From assembly GCA_030789695.1 (NCBI GenBank), contig CM061130.1:13135860-13199859 (forward strand): a DNA stretch of 64,000 nucleotides, written 5' to 3'. This document shows positions 34,318 to 46,958 of this stretch, piece by piece. The notes beneath the pieces are model-generated. The model ran no database searches, was not told the origin of the DNA, and worked only from the letters and a program-made list of their open reading frames with translations. The position numbers were made by a program, and so were the translations under genes. Source of the DNA: Scilla litardierei. Taxonomy: Eukaryota > Streptophyta > Magnoliopsida > Asparagales > Asparagaceae. Numbering within the stretch: position 1 is the first letter of the stretch; each line of letters begins with the position of its first letter.

Positions 34318-36063
34318 TGATCGCGCCCGGATATACACCTGAAAAACGACTGTAGTCTTACCGCAAGCGCACGGCATAGTGGCGAGCGGTATCGAACTCA
34401 AGGAGGACAATTGACAGTACTCTATTTTGATTACCTAGCTATCGATGGAATAATGGAATGGTTTGGGTAATATTGTGTCACAATCGTTCAAATAGCAAAT
34501 AGAATTCAATATAATAAAAGCGTCCAGGGATAGGAAATCCCCACTACGGATCGTCTCTCATTCTTGTGGATCATGAATCTCAATGTTGCAAGGCTTGCAT
34601 TGAGGTGAACTAGTTGCAACTGAATGTAGAACCAAGCTCACGCTCTCGCGCTATTATCGGTCTATAGCAACCTAGATTAGGGCCCACTCTTGTGCAAACC
34701 CTAACCTAAGCTACTAGCATGGAGATCGACATCATCGTCCAATCACACCTCGAGCCCACTCTCGTGCAAACTCGAGCTACGATCTAGGTTATGATAATTC
34801 GTATTCGTCCAATCTCTTGCAAACGAATATTAGTATAGATTTATAATAAAAATCCTAGCTTTAGACCAATCTCTTGCAAACCAAGTCTAGAAAATCTCAA
34901 TTATAAACCTAAATCGAATATATATGCCTTCCCAATAATTTAGGATCCAATCTCTTGCAAATCCCAATCGATGGAAATTCCTAGATACTCGTAATAAATC
35001 AATCACAACCTAACCTTGCTTCAATCCTAGCAACAATTCAATTCATTCATCACAATTCAAAGATCGGATCCATAGGGTTCATCCCCATGCCCTAGAACGA
35101 CGAAACTACTCACAATTCCTCGTAGGAATCTCAGAAATAAAGCAATAGATAATAACACAATTCATAGCTATAAAAGAACAATTCATAAAAATAAGAGTTT
35201 TAAAGAGAAAGATCAAACCAAATTGCGCGTCTATGATCTCCAGCTGAGATTTACAAAAGGAATAGCCGTCAAAATAAAATTCAAGTCTCCCCTAAAACTA
35301 GGACCAAAACTAGGTTTAAATATAAGTCAAATTCGTCCAGAAATTCGTGACAGAACTGCCCCTGGCGCAGCCCAAAAACCTAATTCGTGTAGCAGTCGAA
35401 CTGCGTCACTCGGCCGAGTGGCAATGTCACTAGGCCGAGTGACAGACCCAATAATAAAATAGAGAATTGAGGTTAATTGGGGGGTCTTTTGCTCTGTCTG
35501 ACTCGGGTGAGTGGGCTTCTTCACTCGGTCAAGTGAGCAATCTTGCTCGGCCGAGTGGGTCTTCTTAAAATTTCCAGTAAGTTGGCTGCTTCTCGGAAGA
35601 AAATCCCTGTCGGACTCGGACGAGTGAATTTTCTCACTCGGCCGAGTGGAACTCTCTTGCTCGGTCGAGTGAACTATGAAAATCACAGTCTGTATCCGTT
35701 TCACTCGGCCAAATGCAGTCCTTCACTCGGCCGAGTGAACTATCTGTTCGGCCGAGTGAGCTACTTCTGGGCTCTTTTCTTCTCCTCCTCGCCTCCTCAT
35801 CGATTCTATCAAATTTCTTCCTCTTCCCCTCATCCTCTAGCGCTGCTAACTCCTCAAATAAGCTGTGTGTGACACTCCAATATGTGTAAAAGTTCCTTGA
35901 TCTCATTTTCGCTTCGGATCGCTCCAAATCTCCTGAAATACGACAAAAACAAGAAATAGTGAAAACCAACGCAATATCGTCAAATAATCATGGAAAATGC
36001 AATATGGGCGATCGAAATGACATGAAAACATACAGAAAAAAGGTGTAAAATAAGGAGCGATCA
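34318..36063 (-). repeat. A 3' LTR
   Basis: Plus-strand ends TGATCGCGCCCGG and GGAGCGATCA, so the LTR termini form an inverted repeat of about 10 bp. Holds the palindrome array (35405-35762) and a TATA-like box on minus (about 35315-35325). Confidence 0.93.
35405..35762 (-). promoter_or_regulatory. CACTCGGCCGAGTG array in A 3' LTR
   Basis: About 10 copies or near copies of CACTCGGCCGAGTG in 360 bp, upstream (minus) of the TATA-like sequence TTATATTTAAA near 35315-35325. Same order as in the 5' LTR. Confidence 0.7.
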
Positions 36064-37904
36064 AAATCCCACAAGCTTACCTCTTACTCGTCCTCGAGGA
36101 AGATGAGTAAAAGACGAACCCGGCGGGTAAAAATAAGGAAAAAGTAAAAAGAAGATAGAAAAGAAAACGAAGAGGGGGGGGCGCTAGATCATTACCTCAG
36201 GACGTGGACTTGCTTACTTAAATAGCATACGACGAATAAAAAACATGCCAAAAACTTTTATCTCAATATCACGATCATATAAGGGTGCATTGATATAGAA
36301 ACCCAAGAATATAAATTAATATGAAACATGGAATCATTCTGGAATTAGCATCGTCTGAAGCATCTAAAGTAATATACATAATTATAGATCGCACACTTTT
36401 CAATTGATAGCTTTCTATTTGGAGTATAAGAGGTATCACACAATATGAAGTAACAAGAATAGAAAGGAGTGGTTTTCATGAAATGCACGCCAAATCTCAA
36501 TTCCAAGACTTCGTAATACTTTTAGAAATCTCCCCGAGTATAGAAAATTACCTAGCTTAGGTTGTCATGCACAGACAAGTAGTCTCTCTCTCTCACATCA
36601 TTGGATCCTCTCCCCCAAGTTTATCTATAAGCAAGTTGGCATCAAATTAAACAATAAGACTTTTACCATTTTTGAAGCTCCCAAAAAATGAAAAAATAAA
36701 AGAGGGAAGAAAGAGAGAAATAAATGAAATGGGATCATGTATGAACTTCTTTTCTCTTTTTTTTGTAATCACATATACACAATCAGGATCCCACATCAAG
36801 AGATAGAGAGATATGCATGTATTTTTTTCTTTTGATTTTGGGGTATTGGAGCATGGGCTTTATAGCGGGGGAGATGCCAATATAAGATTTGTTAAAGGGA
36901 GATTCACCAATGATTTTAAGTATAGAAATGATGTCCAAGATATGTGGAGAAAGAAAAGTATGTAACGCTCAGTTCACTCTTTAGAATGTGCACGACAACT
37001 ATCAGCAGAGTAATGTAATCTACTCAGTTTGAACTCAGAAAGTAAACTAATCTGGTCATATCAAAATGGCATACATTCAATCAACCTAAAAGTGAAGCGT
37101 ACAATTTTCATGCAAAAAGAAGTGATATCAGATGACAAAGCAGTACTCCAAATATAGGCAATCAATGTATGAAGCTTGGTGTGTTTTCTATGAAAAGCAT
37201 ACAATATAAATCATCAGACTCAGCTAATAGTAGAATTTCATTCACATTCATATAATAAAGATGCGGGTTACTATCTCGAATGCACATCAAAGCATAACAT
37301 ATGATATCTGAAATAAAAACGATGGCATGACAAGATAATATGCTTATAGAGATAAGCTAATTCCACGTCATCATTATCACAGAAAATTCATCTCTAGCCA
37401 AAAGGGATGAAGGAAATAAGGATAAAAGAAAAATAAGAACTACTATACATATGCAGTACACTCAAAAAAAGGAAAACGTGATGCATGAAAAATAAAATGA
37501 AAAGGTGGGTGAAAATAAGTGTAATACAAAGAAAGGTGGAAAAATAAAAGTAAAAATAAAGAAAATGAAAAGTGCATGAGACACTCACTCCCCTAAGCTA
37601 AACTGCACAGTGTCCTCAATGTGATCAGTATGGCACAAGGAGAAAAATGATATGGGTGGGGTGGGTGAGGATGCATGCATGATGAAAATAAAAGAAAATG
37701 AGATGGATATGCAAGTGATGCATGCAGAGATCAAGATCGTGCAATATAAGTGTCCCCAAAAATACCTCCTCTCTCCCAAAATGATATAGACAAATATGAT
37801 CAAAAAGTGAACAAAATGTGTGTGGAGGAGGGGGTGCAAAATCAGTAGGCAGAATGATACCTAGGATATCAGCAGCAAAAGTATGAGAGGCATCCACTGT
37901 GTGC
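36064..37904 (-). other. A 3' non-coding region with polypurine tract at 36064-36078
   Basis: On minus the tract reads CTTGTGGGATTT before the LTR, preceded by a CTCGAGGACGAGTAAGAG phrase that also occurs in B (56190-56220). No supported ORF. The phrase TAAC(G/A)CTC(A/G)GTTCACTC at 36964 recurs in B near 57056, showing common ancestry of the two 3' regions. Confidence 0.75.
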
Positions 37905-40057
37905 CTAAATGGGTGGTGGAGCACCAGCGCCATCCTGTGGTGGAGGTGGTGGAGGTAGAGGCTGCTGGGTAGGGGTACGGGTGGAAGCAGCTGGTGGCTG
38001 CGACGGTCTCTTAAGAATCTGGTTCAGGCTAGCCTGAATACCAGGGAGTATAGCGACGCAGGACTGTACAGCACTAACGGTAGCAGAGAGAGACTGGAAA
38101 TCTCCTCTGAGCCCACTAACTGCCCCCTCTAGAGCACGCAAGTGCTGAATTAGGGTATCGGGGGGCGGTGGGGCAGAGGGTCGAACATGTGGGAAATGGG
38201 GCTGCCTCGCACGGCTACCATAGACAATAGGTGTAACTACCGGGCGGGGCTATGGTGCTGTGCTCACTAGGACTCGCTCAGCCTCAGTGGGAGGCTGAGA
38301 CAAATGAATGGTCAAGGAAGAGGGAGCAGCAGCGGAAGCAGAAACAGTGACAGAGGGCGAAGAGGTCAGAGAGGTCGGTGACACATAAATGGGGACAGAC
38401 GTCACGACACTCTAGGTAAAGACAGCTGCAGTGGAGACGGTAAGGTCGACGACTGGGGAGGCTGTGAAGTGTGCAGAAAATGACTCCCTAGGGGTCGAGA
38501 ATAAGAAAGTGGACAGGGTCTCCACTGCGGAAGCGAAGGAGGGCTCGTCGCTCTCAGTAATGGTGGTGGGACGCTCAAGGCTCACAGCAGAAATAGGGTC
38601 GACGGTCAACGACACAGAGGTAGTGATGGTGGACTCAGCAAGTGTACTCCCGACATTGACAAAAGTATGGACAGAGGTGTCGGGAGGTGCAGACAAATCA
38701 AGTGCAGGCTGAGGGATCTCCAGGTCCAGAGGTGGAAGGAGGGGCTCCTGCTGAGTGCCCTCGGGCTCTAGCACGTACGCAGCTGGGATGAGGACGTCCA
38801 TCACTAGAATCCACTCTCCTCTTGTGGGTCCAATATGAGTCCGAGCGGGGCTCGAAAGAACCATGTAATCTGTGCCAAAAGGACCGTGCAACCATACCCA
38901 GTGGTGCTGAACTTGAGGACGTAGCATCCTCATGCGGGCCATAACGTTTATGGAAAGGAAAGTGGGGCCCGTGGGTCGCAGCAACCCAGGTGGAAGGTCT
39001 ACTCCGCACAGAGCCAGAAGAGTAATCAGACCACCGCAATAAATAGGCGTCCTAGCGCCGACAGAGATAATGATGCAGTCTAAGTACCAACTAGCTATGT
39101 CGATCTAAACTGCGGGGAGTTAGACGTCTCCACCTACCTCTAAGGCTTGCGCTCGAGTCATCCCGTATAGCATGTAAAGCTCAGGGGTCGACATCGTCCC
39201 CGGCTCATACCTCGCTAGAAAAGTGGTCGCCATGAGGCGTTGTGCAATGCAAAGGTATGGGTGGAGGATAGCGAAGGCCTTGGCTCGGCTAGGGTCAAAG
39301 GTGAGAGGTGATTCCGTGATACGTGTCCAGAAGGTGTGAGTATCAAATGACGGCGGGGGATGTGCACGGGACTATAGGCTCGGTCTGGGTCTGGGACTGG
39401 GGGCCACTGAAAATAGGCTCGGAGCATGTCGAGAGTGATCTCGTACTCACGATCCATCAGTTGGAATGAGCAACCCCCAGGAGTCCTAGAAATAGAACTC
39501 AGAACCTCTAGTGTCGGACGGATGTAAGTGTCCGCCGACACCGACAATAAGTCACGCCACCCCACGTTGTCATACAACTGGAGCAGGCCCTCAAGTACCC
39601 TTAGGCGCTCGAAATCTACAATGTGCATGAACCTAGAGGGTATGATCGAACGATGGGAGATACGTTCAATTCCAGTGCGCTGTGTGTCATCTGTGAACGT
39701 AATCCCCATCGTGTCGAAAGCATGGACAGGCTGTGTCGGTGGAGGTGGAATCGGTGTGGTAGGAGGCGGAAGTGTGGGTGGTGGCGGACTAGGTGGCGGG
39801 CTAGGTGGTGAGGAGTCCACTCTAGCAGAAGAATAGCCAGGCTCGCTGGTCCTCTTCCGCTTTGAGGCGGGCGCCCGCGTGCGCAACCTAGTGCATGGCT
39901 GCATGTAAGCCGTGAAACGCGCCTACCCAAATGTGAAGTGCTGTATAAGAGGAATGAGTGTACCCAAACACGATGTGAGTGCAATCGATGGATGCATGAG
40001 GAGAATGGCCTCCTCCGAGAAGCTCCAAATCAGCTCTTGATTATCTCTCAAGTTAGC
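37905..40057 (-). pseudogene. Athila env-like ORF (putative plant transposon protein region)
   Basis: This ORF lies 3' of pol, where Athila elements carry an env-like gene of unproven function. Reading minus from a predicted splice acceptor at 40058, one frame is open to 39215 apart from TAG at 39923-39925. It contains a KRKRTSE basic patch, a proline-rich stretch (PPSPPPSPPPPTLPPPTTP, about 39760-39820) and the conserved block RSIIPSRFMHIVDFERL...GWRDLLSVSADTYIRPTLEVLSSI, resembling the family 'R-x-I-x-P-x-R-F ... P-T-Y ... E-F-L-S'. After a frameshift near 39000-39215 another frame runs from about 38984 to 38415 and, past a TAG at 38412-38414, to 37905, ending in a glutamine/proline-rich tail (QQPLPPPPPPQDG). 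No convincing transmembrane segment was seen. Confidence 0.75.
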
Positions 40058-40160
40058 CTGAAACAAATTGACAAATTAGCAATGAATATCAGTATGTATG
40101 GGGTAAGATCAAGAGTAATAAATATGTATTAATTAGGATTTGGGGTGGAATATGGCTTAC
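40058..40160 (-). other. Predicted intron in the leader of the env-like ORF
   Basis: Minus strand: donor C|GTAAGCC at 40160 and acceptor TTTGTTTCAG| at 40058, 103 nt and AT-richer than its 5' flank. Exon 2 begins in the env-like frame. Prediction from splice consensus only. Confidence 0.45.
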
Positions 40161-40404
40161 GAAGTGGAGAAATGGAGAAAAGGGGGGGAATTGGGCGAAA
40201 TGGGGATTATTGGCGGCGGAGAGGAGCGGCGCCGGTGGCGACCTGGTGGCAATTGTCGGCGGTGAGGGGCGAGCAACTCGGGCACACGATGCGTGCGGCT
40301 TGAGCGAGTATGGGATTGAATCGGGCGATCATGGGAGGAACTCAGGCTGTGGAAACAAAATTTGGGAAATTTTTGGGAATTTTAGGAAATGCGCCGTGCG
40401 ATTT

Positions 40405-40745
40405 CGAATATATAGGGTTAGTCACTTGGCCGAGTGATGCTTAAACTCAACCGAGTGGCTCAGTTAAAAAATTTTCGAAAATTTTCCGCAAAATTAATGA
40501 CTCAGACGAGTGTCACTTCCTACTTGGGCGAGTAGATAGAAGTCACTCGGCCGAGTGGAAAGGCCACTCAGAGCTTTTCAAGTGCTGAAAGTGTCTGATT
40601 CACTCGATCGAGTGACAAAGTCACTCGGCCGAGTGGCATATAAATGACAGAGAGAGGTTTTCAGAATCTTTCCTGATCAGTACCCTACTCGGCTGAGTAG
40701 GTTCTTCACTCGGCCGAATGACAAAGTCACTCGACCGAGTGGGCT
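40405..40745 (-). promoter_or_regulatory. Internal palindrome array plus TATA box upstream of the env-like ORF
   Basis: Nine or so CACTCGGCCGAGTG words (for example at 40542-40560, 40598-40616, 40619-40636 and 40700-40740) are followed on minus by CCTATATATTCG (40405-40416). Then come a roughly 240-nt C/G-rich leader-like stretch, the predicted intron and the env-like ORF. This is the same order as in the LTRs, but the surrounding sequence does not look like an LTR copy. Confidence 0.55.
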
Positions 40746-40999
40746 GCTAATTTCAGCTCCAACTCTCTGTTTTGTTTCACTTTCTGTTTTTCTTCTTCCC
40801 GTCAGTTTCTTCCTTCTCCTGAGGCTTGAGCGCATTCCTGGAGTGCTCTCCTTTGCCATAGTCGTTCTCCATTCAAATGGTTCCTTGTTCTCCATCTCCT
40901 GTCATGAAAAATAGAGCCCGTTGTCAGGATTTTCATCGACTCTTGACTCTAAACACTAACAAAGATCTAAAACAAAAAAAATAAAAGGATAAATTCAAT

Positions 41000-41519
41000 C
41001 TAAAAATAAGATGAAACTGTCGGGTTGCCTCCCGACAAGCGCTTGTTTAAGGTCTTGAGCTCGACCCCTTAAGATACGCGTGTAATGCTCGATGTTCGAT
41101 GCATGTGAGATGCGCGCGTCAAACTTGCCGGGAAGCCCACTTGGATTTAGTTGTTGATGTTCATAGGCATTCCTTGGCTCCCCTTCATCATGGGTAGCAG
41201 TGGGGGATGAGTCCCCCAAGCTTGAGCTTTCACCGTCCTTTTTCTTTGCCGGCAGTGATAATTTATTGTCCGGTGGAGCTTTCTTCATATTCTTCTCCGT
41301 AGAGAGCTTACATAGCTCTCTAATTTTTACGACATCGGCGTCATCTTTGTCATCGTCCGTAGAAGGATTCGACTGGTCTCCCAACATCTCTCCATTTATA
41401 GAAGATTGGCCCTCTTTGAGGCCGTCATCGTGCTTGACTTCAATGGTGAATGTCATGGCATCGTCAATCACCTCGTCGACAAGATATGAAAGATCATGGG
41501 ACCACCCCTTGATTAGGTA
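41000..41519 (-). pseudogene. A post-integrase segment (continues pol after SIRE-3)
   Basis: Minus reading KGWSHDLSYLVDEVIDDAM... then an acidic/lysine-rich stretch and ending RAQDLKQALVGRQP near 41020. The A-x-D-L-K-x-A-L-x-G-R-Q-P ending is characteristic of Athila-type sequences after integrase. The segment joins the integrase C-terminus at 49144 once SIRE-3 is removed. Confidence 0.75.
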
Positions 41520-41524
41520 TATAC

Positions 41525-43703
41525 TGTTGGATCTGGATCCTAGCCTAGAGGGGGGTGAATAGGCTAATAAAAAATAATTCGTGCAACCCACGAATAAGCA
41601 CACGCAGTTATAGCAGCAACAGGGTAAATAAAAGCAGACACAGAGCACACAGTAGATTTACCCTGGTTTGGTCGTCCCAATGACCTACTCCAGCCCCCGA
41701 AGCAAATACTAGTATTGAATAGTGCAATAGGTACAAAGCCACAAGTTAGAGCACGCTCAGAGCACCCTCTACGTCTCTACACTCGCCAGGCTCTCAGTAC
41801 CCCACACACAGTGTTTCCTCTCACTATCAATCCTAGTAAAGCTTTCTACCAGCTAGTCCCAAACTAGCTGGGTCCCACTTGTCTAGCCCCAACTAGACAA
41901 GTCCCAAAATAGTCCACAAAAATAGGTAAAAGTTTCCCCTACAGAGAACGTTACACTAAGACACAAAAAAAGAGTTTAAGGGTTTAGAAATGCTCAGTTT
42001 GTGTCCGTGTAGGTGTCTCTGTCAATCAGCACGTCGTCAACTCCGAACTGACGCAAACGGTGTCTCAATCCGACTCCTGGATCTCAAAATACACACTGGT
42101 CTGTGTGTAAAGAAATTCAGTTCAATCCTTTAATATGAGCGGTCGATGCGCACAGAGATTCCTTAAATAAGTCGTCGGTGCACAGAGCATATCAGTTCAT
42201 CTCTAATAAATAAGAAGTCTGTGCGTAGAGCAACTTCTTTAAATCCTCAACTCCACGTCAGCGAGATCAGGTCTTTAGCTTTGACCTCTTGCTTTTTGGG
42301 CGCCGATGAACTCAAACAGGGGAACGACGACGACAGTAGGCTTCAAGCGGCGGACTTCGACTAGCAGCAGCTCCTTCGGTGATTTTTTACTTCAACGTCG
42401 AATCCTCCGGCAGCGTGCACTCAGCGACGGAGATTTCTTCCGCTGGCGATGACGGCGATCAATTCACGACGGCGATGTGAGCTCGAGGGCGATCTCCAAT
42501 CGACGGCGATGATCACTTCTCCAATGACGTGGGCTGTTGATGGCGTGGGTTTCTCTGACAGGCGATATCCAAGCTACGTGATGTCGAGGGCTTCAACAGC
42601 AGAGGCGGTCCTTCGATCGGTCTTCTTCTCCGACAGTCGAGGTGGACGGTTGTTCCTTTCACGGTGAGGTCGTGTGGTGAAGATGATCAGTGCAACGGCG
42701 ACAGCAGACGCCTTGTATTCTTGGCAGAGATGGGAGCTTCGAGCAATGGCGATTCGACGTTTTATTCACGCACCAAAGGTGTTCGTTCGAAAGCTTGACC
42801 GAGGGTCCTCTGTTACTTCAGGTGATGTTGTCGGAGATCAGCAGTGGGGGTGATGGCGATTTTCCTCTATGGTGAACGTCTCCGATGGCGTAGATAAGAG
42901 AGACGTTGTGGGCTTCTTCAACTTCAGGTAATCGGAGCTCGAGGGTGATGGCGGCCTCCGGTGGCACGGCTTTCGTTTGCTTCTCTTCTCCGATGATGAT
43001 GGCTTGAAGTTTGATGCTTGGCCTATGAAGATGATTGTGGCAATGGCGTTATGGCTTGAGGAGAGATGGTTGGCCTATGAAGTTTGATGCTTGGCGATTT
43101 TCCTCTATGGTTTATTTGCTTTTGATTTGCTTTTAATATGGCCGACCCTTGATTCAATGAAAGGAAGCCCCTCTAGTGTTTGCGGCAGCCCTCTTGAAAA
43201 AATTGTGTTGCCCTCTCCTTTTTTTTGTATTTCCGTGACCCTAGCCTTGGTTTAGATGCATGCTCTTATAGGGATATGGCTAGGGTTTTGATGAAGTGTG
43301 TCTAGGATAATGTTGAATCCCTAAGATATAGGAAACTTGTATTTTGATTGGGATTTTGCATTGGAGAAGGATAGAATCCCTTAAATCAAGGAGCACGAAA
43401 TTGTATCCGACTAGGAATAAGGACATGAATTTGAATATGGATATGGAGAGGATTTATAATGATTTGATCTTATCAATCCTGATATGAAAGAGTCATTCTC
43501 TTCATCTTGTCTCATGTTGGACCAAGTCAAACTGCTTTGTGCACACACACTCCCTTTCTCCCAGTACGCTGTACGAATAGGAATTCCGCCAAATAGTGAA
43601 ACTATATTGTTTCGCCAAGCCTGAAACACACTAAGCACACACGTCAGATATAATGACACATTTGTCATCATCAAACCAAGATCCTAGATCGTTGCTCCCA
43701 ACA
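41525..43703 (-). repeat. SIRE-3 3' LTR
   Basis: Plus ends TGTTGGATCTGGATCC and GCTCCCAACA. On minus the PPT (plus ATCTCCCCCATTT at 43704-43716) directly precedes it. A G-rich middle part (about 42300-43060 on plus) repeats GGCGATG/GACGGCGAT phrases; small ORFs there are not supported as genes. Confidence 0.93.
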
Positions 43704-45043
43704 ATCTCCCCCATTTGGTGATGACAAACCCATAAAAGATTTTAGCAATAAGTATAGGTGTGTGAAGTGTTGTGAAGTGTGTTGAAGGGTGTAATGCAAT
43801 ATGATGTATGGATGAGTCATTCAAGCATTACAAAAGCATGCACAACAAATAGTAAATATAAAAGCATGCTCCCCCTTCTCTCAAGCTCCCCCTTCAACAA
43901 ATAATACAAATAATTCCAAGCTACCCCTTCAACAAATAATACCGATACAAATAATTCCAAGCTCCCCCTTCAACAAATAATATCGACAAATCTTTCTTTT
44001 CTTTCTCTCCCTTTGTAATCACCAAAATTGGAGTAATGAAGTCACAAAAATATTCCATGCAAAAATAAACCATTATTAAATGTAGCGTGCAATTTGCATG
44101 AGTTTTCCAAATAATAGACAGTTCAAGTTCATAGAATTTCAAATAAAGACTTCTCCACCTTTGTGTAAGTGAAATGATATAGACGATAAAGTGCAAGAGG
44201 AGATTCAATATCAGAAAATCAACCAAATCAATCCACATTTTCCAATTTTCATGAATATCACAAGGATTGATTTTTCCCACCTCATCAAGGATGAGTTCAA
44301 GTTACCGAACCCCTAAACATAGCCTAAAAGGACTTTTAAATGGGGGGTGGCATTGCTTGACGAGTTATATACACCAACGCTAATGATTACCCATGTAGCA
44401 CAAGTTGGATACTCGTGGGTTGTGTATTAGTCATGAAGTGTATCCATTTTTCATACGGAGCAAATATATGTTTTTTTTTTCAATTCTTTTGTGCTCAATT
44501 TTAATTCAAGGCTAAACACATTCATATCCCTTAGAAAATTTAGAATTTAATCATTCCTACATTCACTTTCCATTATTCTTCAAAAGAATCTCCAAAAGTA
44601 CTTAAGAAGTCAAATATCGTGAAAGTGCAAATGTAGGTGTAGAAGTCAAGTTTACAACTTATGAGACATGTCATGGCTACTAAAAAGAATAACATCATGA
44701 TCATGTAGCTATAACAATAATGAATTGACTTCTACAAGGGACAAAATTGATCATTCATACAATACCACTTAAGAGATTCATAAGAGGATATTCAATAAGC
44801 ACAATTTTTTTTTATTTTTGGTTTTTCATTTTTTTTGTTTTTTTTCAGAAATAAAAACATTTAAAAAATCATGCATGCAAGCACACATAACAAAATAAAA
44901 CAAGCACACAAAAAATCTATGAAGGTATGAAATGGAATGCAAAGAGGGATTTAATAAAATTATACCTTCTCGTCGCTATTTGATGAAGGAGCTAAAAGAA
45001 TGCGACATTGAAAAATTTGCTCCTCGCCAAACCTCCATCACAC
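43704..45043 (-). other. SIRE-3 3' non-coding region with PPT
   Basis: AT-rich, no supported ORF; contains repeated 'CAAGCTCCCCCTTCAACAAATAATA' -like phrases at about 43880-43985 (plus) and homopolymer T/A runs at about 44470 and 44800-44870. The PPT reads AAATGGGGGAGAT on minus before the LTR. Confidence 0.85.
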
Positions 45044-46915
45044 CTATATGAAAGGTGTTATGTGTGACCTTAGAATCCAACAAGGTCCACTAGTGTTAGC
45101 CAATATTGTTTTAGAAACCCATACTTGTTTAAACTTGATATTTGTGTTCCTAAATTTACAATAATATAAAGTGTGGCCTACACTATCACAAGTAAAGCAC
45201 TTTGCATATTTGTTCTTTGCAATAGAGGGTGCATTGTGGAATTTCTTGAATTTTGGCTTTTCAACATGTTTCAGACCAAATCCAAGTCCTCTTCTATTAT
45301 TGCCATATAATTGATTCTCTAAAATATTATCCAACGATTGTTTTCCTATAGAGAATTTCTTAATGGCCAATTCAAGATTAGAGACTTTGGATTTTAACAA
45401 TTTATTTTCTTCCACAAGCAATGTGCATTTACTTATAAAAACTCTCTTGTTTTCCTCTTCCTTCTTTTCAAATTCAATCATTTTCCTTTTAAAATCATTA
45501 TCCAACATGCAGAATTTATCGTTAAGCTCTCTAATCACATAGTCTTTTTCAGTTTCGAGCTTAATCAAATCAAGTTTAAGCATGCTAATATTATTCAACA
45601 AGGAAGGGCAAGAGAGACAAAGTGCTTCATCATTAAAACTGGACTTTTCCTTTTTCAAAGTGTCAATAGTAGAGTCACGAGCAACAATATCAATTTTGAG
45701 TTTTTCAATCTCTTTAGACATTTCATATTCAGATTGTTGCATTTCAAAGTTCTCATTTTGATAATCATCTATAGTGGATTCAAGCTCTACTATTTTATCT
45801 TGCATTTCTTTACAAAGAGTAAGGAGTTCGGTCTTACTACCAGAAATTACCTCATCGTGTATTCACATCAATGACATGCATGAGTGGGCTTCATGTTCTT
45901 CCTCCTCACTCTCAGCTTCGTTGTCCATATCCCAAGTTAGCACCTTAGATTTTCCTTTTTCCTTAGCAACCTGAGCGGTCTCATGTGGGCAGTCCCTCAT
46001 TCGATGTCCTCTTTTCTTGCATTTAAAACAAGTCATTCTATTAGTAGCATTCTGATCATAAGTTTGCTTAGAAGACTGGAAAAAGTTAGAGCGATTAAAC
46101 CTGGGTGCCATTTCTGTTCTTCCTTGCTTAGTCTGGACATACTTTCTGAAATTTCTGACCATTAGCGCTATGTCATCATCATCATCTTCACTTTCGTCAG
46201 CTTTCAGAGCAAGTGGCTTTGTAGCCTTTTCTTTTTCCTCAGGTTTCTCCCTTTCATCAGTATTTTGCAATTCAAGCTCGTGGGACATTAGATTACCTAT
46301 CAAGTCCTCCACCCTCATCTGCGATAGATCCTTCGCTTCTTGGATGGCAGTAACTTTAGGCCTGAAAGAGCTTGGCAGTGCTCTTAATATCTTTCTCACC
46401 TGCTCAAGGCTAGAATATGGCTTATCGAGCGAACTAGACTTGTAGACAATGTTGGTGAACCTCGCAAACATTTCTGATATGGTCTCTGATGGTAGCATGC
46501 GAAATCCCTCGTATTCCGTGCTCAGAAGTGCAAGTCTAGACTCCTTCACCTGTGACGTTCCCTCGTGTGTCACCTCCAAAGTATGCCATATTTCCTGTGC
46601 AGTTAAACAATGTGAGATGCGATTGAATTCAGATTTATCTAATGCACAAATGAGAGCATTCATAGCTTTAGCATTAAGAGAATAAAGCTTCCAATCATTA
46701 TCATCCCATTTATCATCAGGTTTAAGCATCTCAGTGTTTTCAATTTTAATAACAGGTGATTTATAGCATTTTTCAACAATTTGCCAAGATTTATAATCAA
46801 TAGAAATCAAGTAGATTCTCATACGATTTTTCCAATAAGCATAGTCTACTCCATTAAATCTAGGTGGTCGGGAAATAGACTAACCCTCAGCAAAAGCACT
46901 ATCAATATGGTCCAT
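45044..46915 (-). pseudogene. SIRE-type gag with coiled-coil C-terminus; two in-frame stops
   Basis: The best start is MDHIDSAFAEG at 46915, 29 nt inside the primer site. TAG at 46880-46882 and TGA at 45863-45865 are the only interruptions of one frame that runs to 45044. Blocks: RPPRFNGVDYAYWKNRM; the UBN2-like capsid region with MNALICALDKSEFNRIS and THEGTSQVKESRLALL; the first zinc knuckle CFKCKKRGHRMRDC (about 45976-46017 on plus); a long heptad-rich coiled coil (about 45380-45800); and a second knuckle CFTCDSVGHTLYYC (about 45160-45201). The C-terminus (VWVSKTILANTSGP) is where protease would start, but the ORF ends. Frame otherwise intact, so decay is recent. Confidence 0.92.
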
Positions 46916-46943
46916 GGTCAAACTAGGCTAGATCTACTAAACT

Positions 46944-46955
46944 GGCTCTGATACC
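46944..46955 (-). other. Primer binding site of SIRE-3
   Basis: Minus TGGTATCAGAGCC next to the LTR edge at 46959 (3-nt gap), complementary to initiator tRNA-Met; fixes orientation. Confidence 0.95.
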
Positions 46956-46958
46956 ACT

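Noticed and set aside
35634..35969. Minus ORF through the palindrome array of A's LTR (also 54068-54403)
   Set aside because: The repeated SLGRV/LGRT residues are simply the translated palindrome words; the ORF spans U3 and has no domain.
42449..42875. ORFs in the GGCGATG-rich part of the SIRE-3 LTR (and 47986-48234)
   Set aside because: Not conserved between the two nearly identical LTRs; explained by G-rich repeats.
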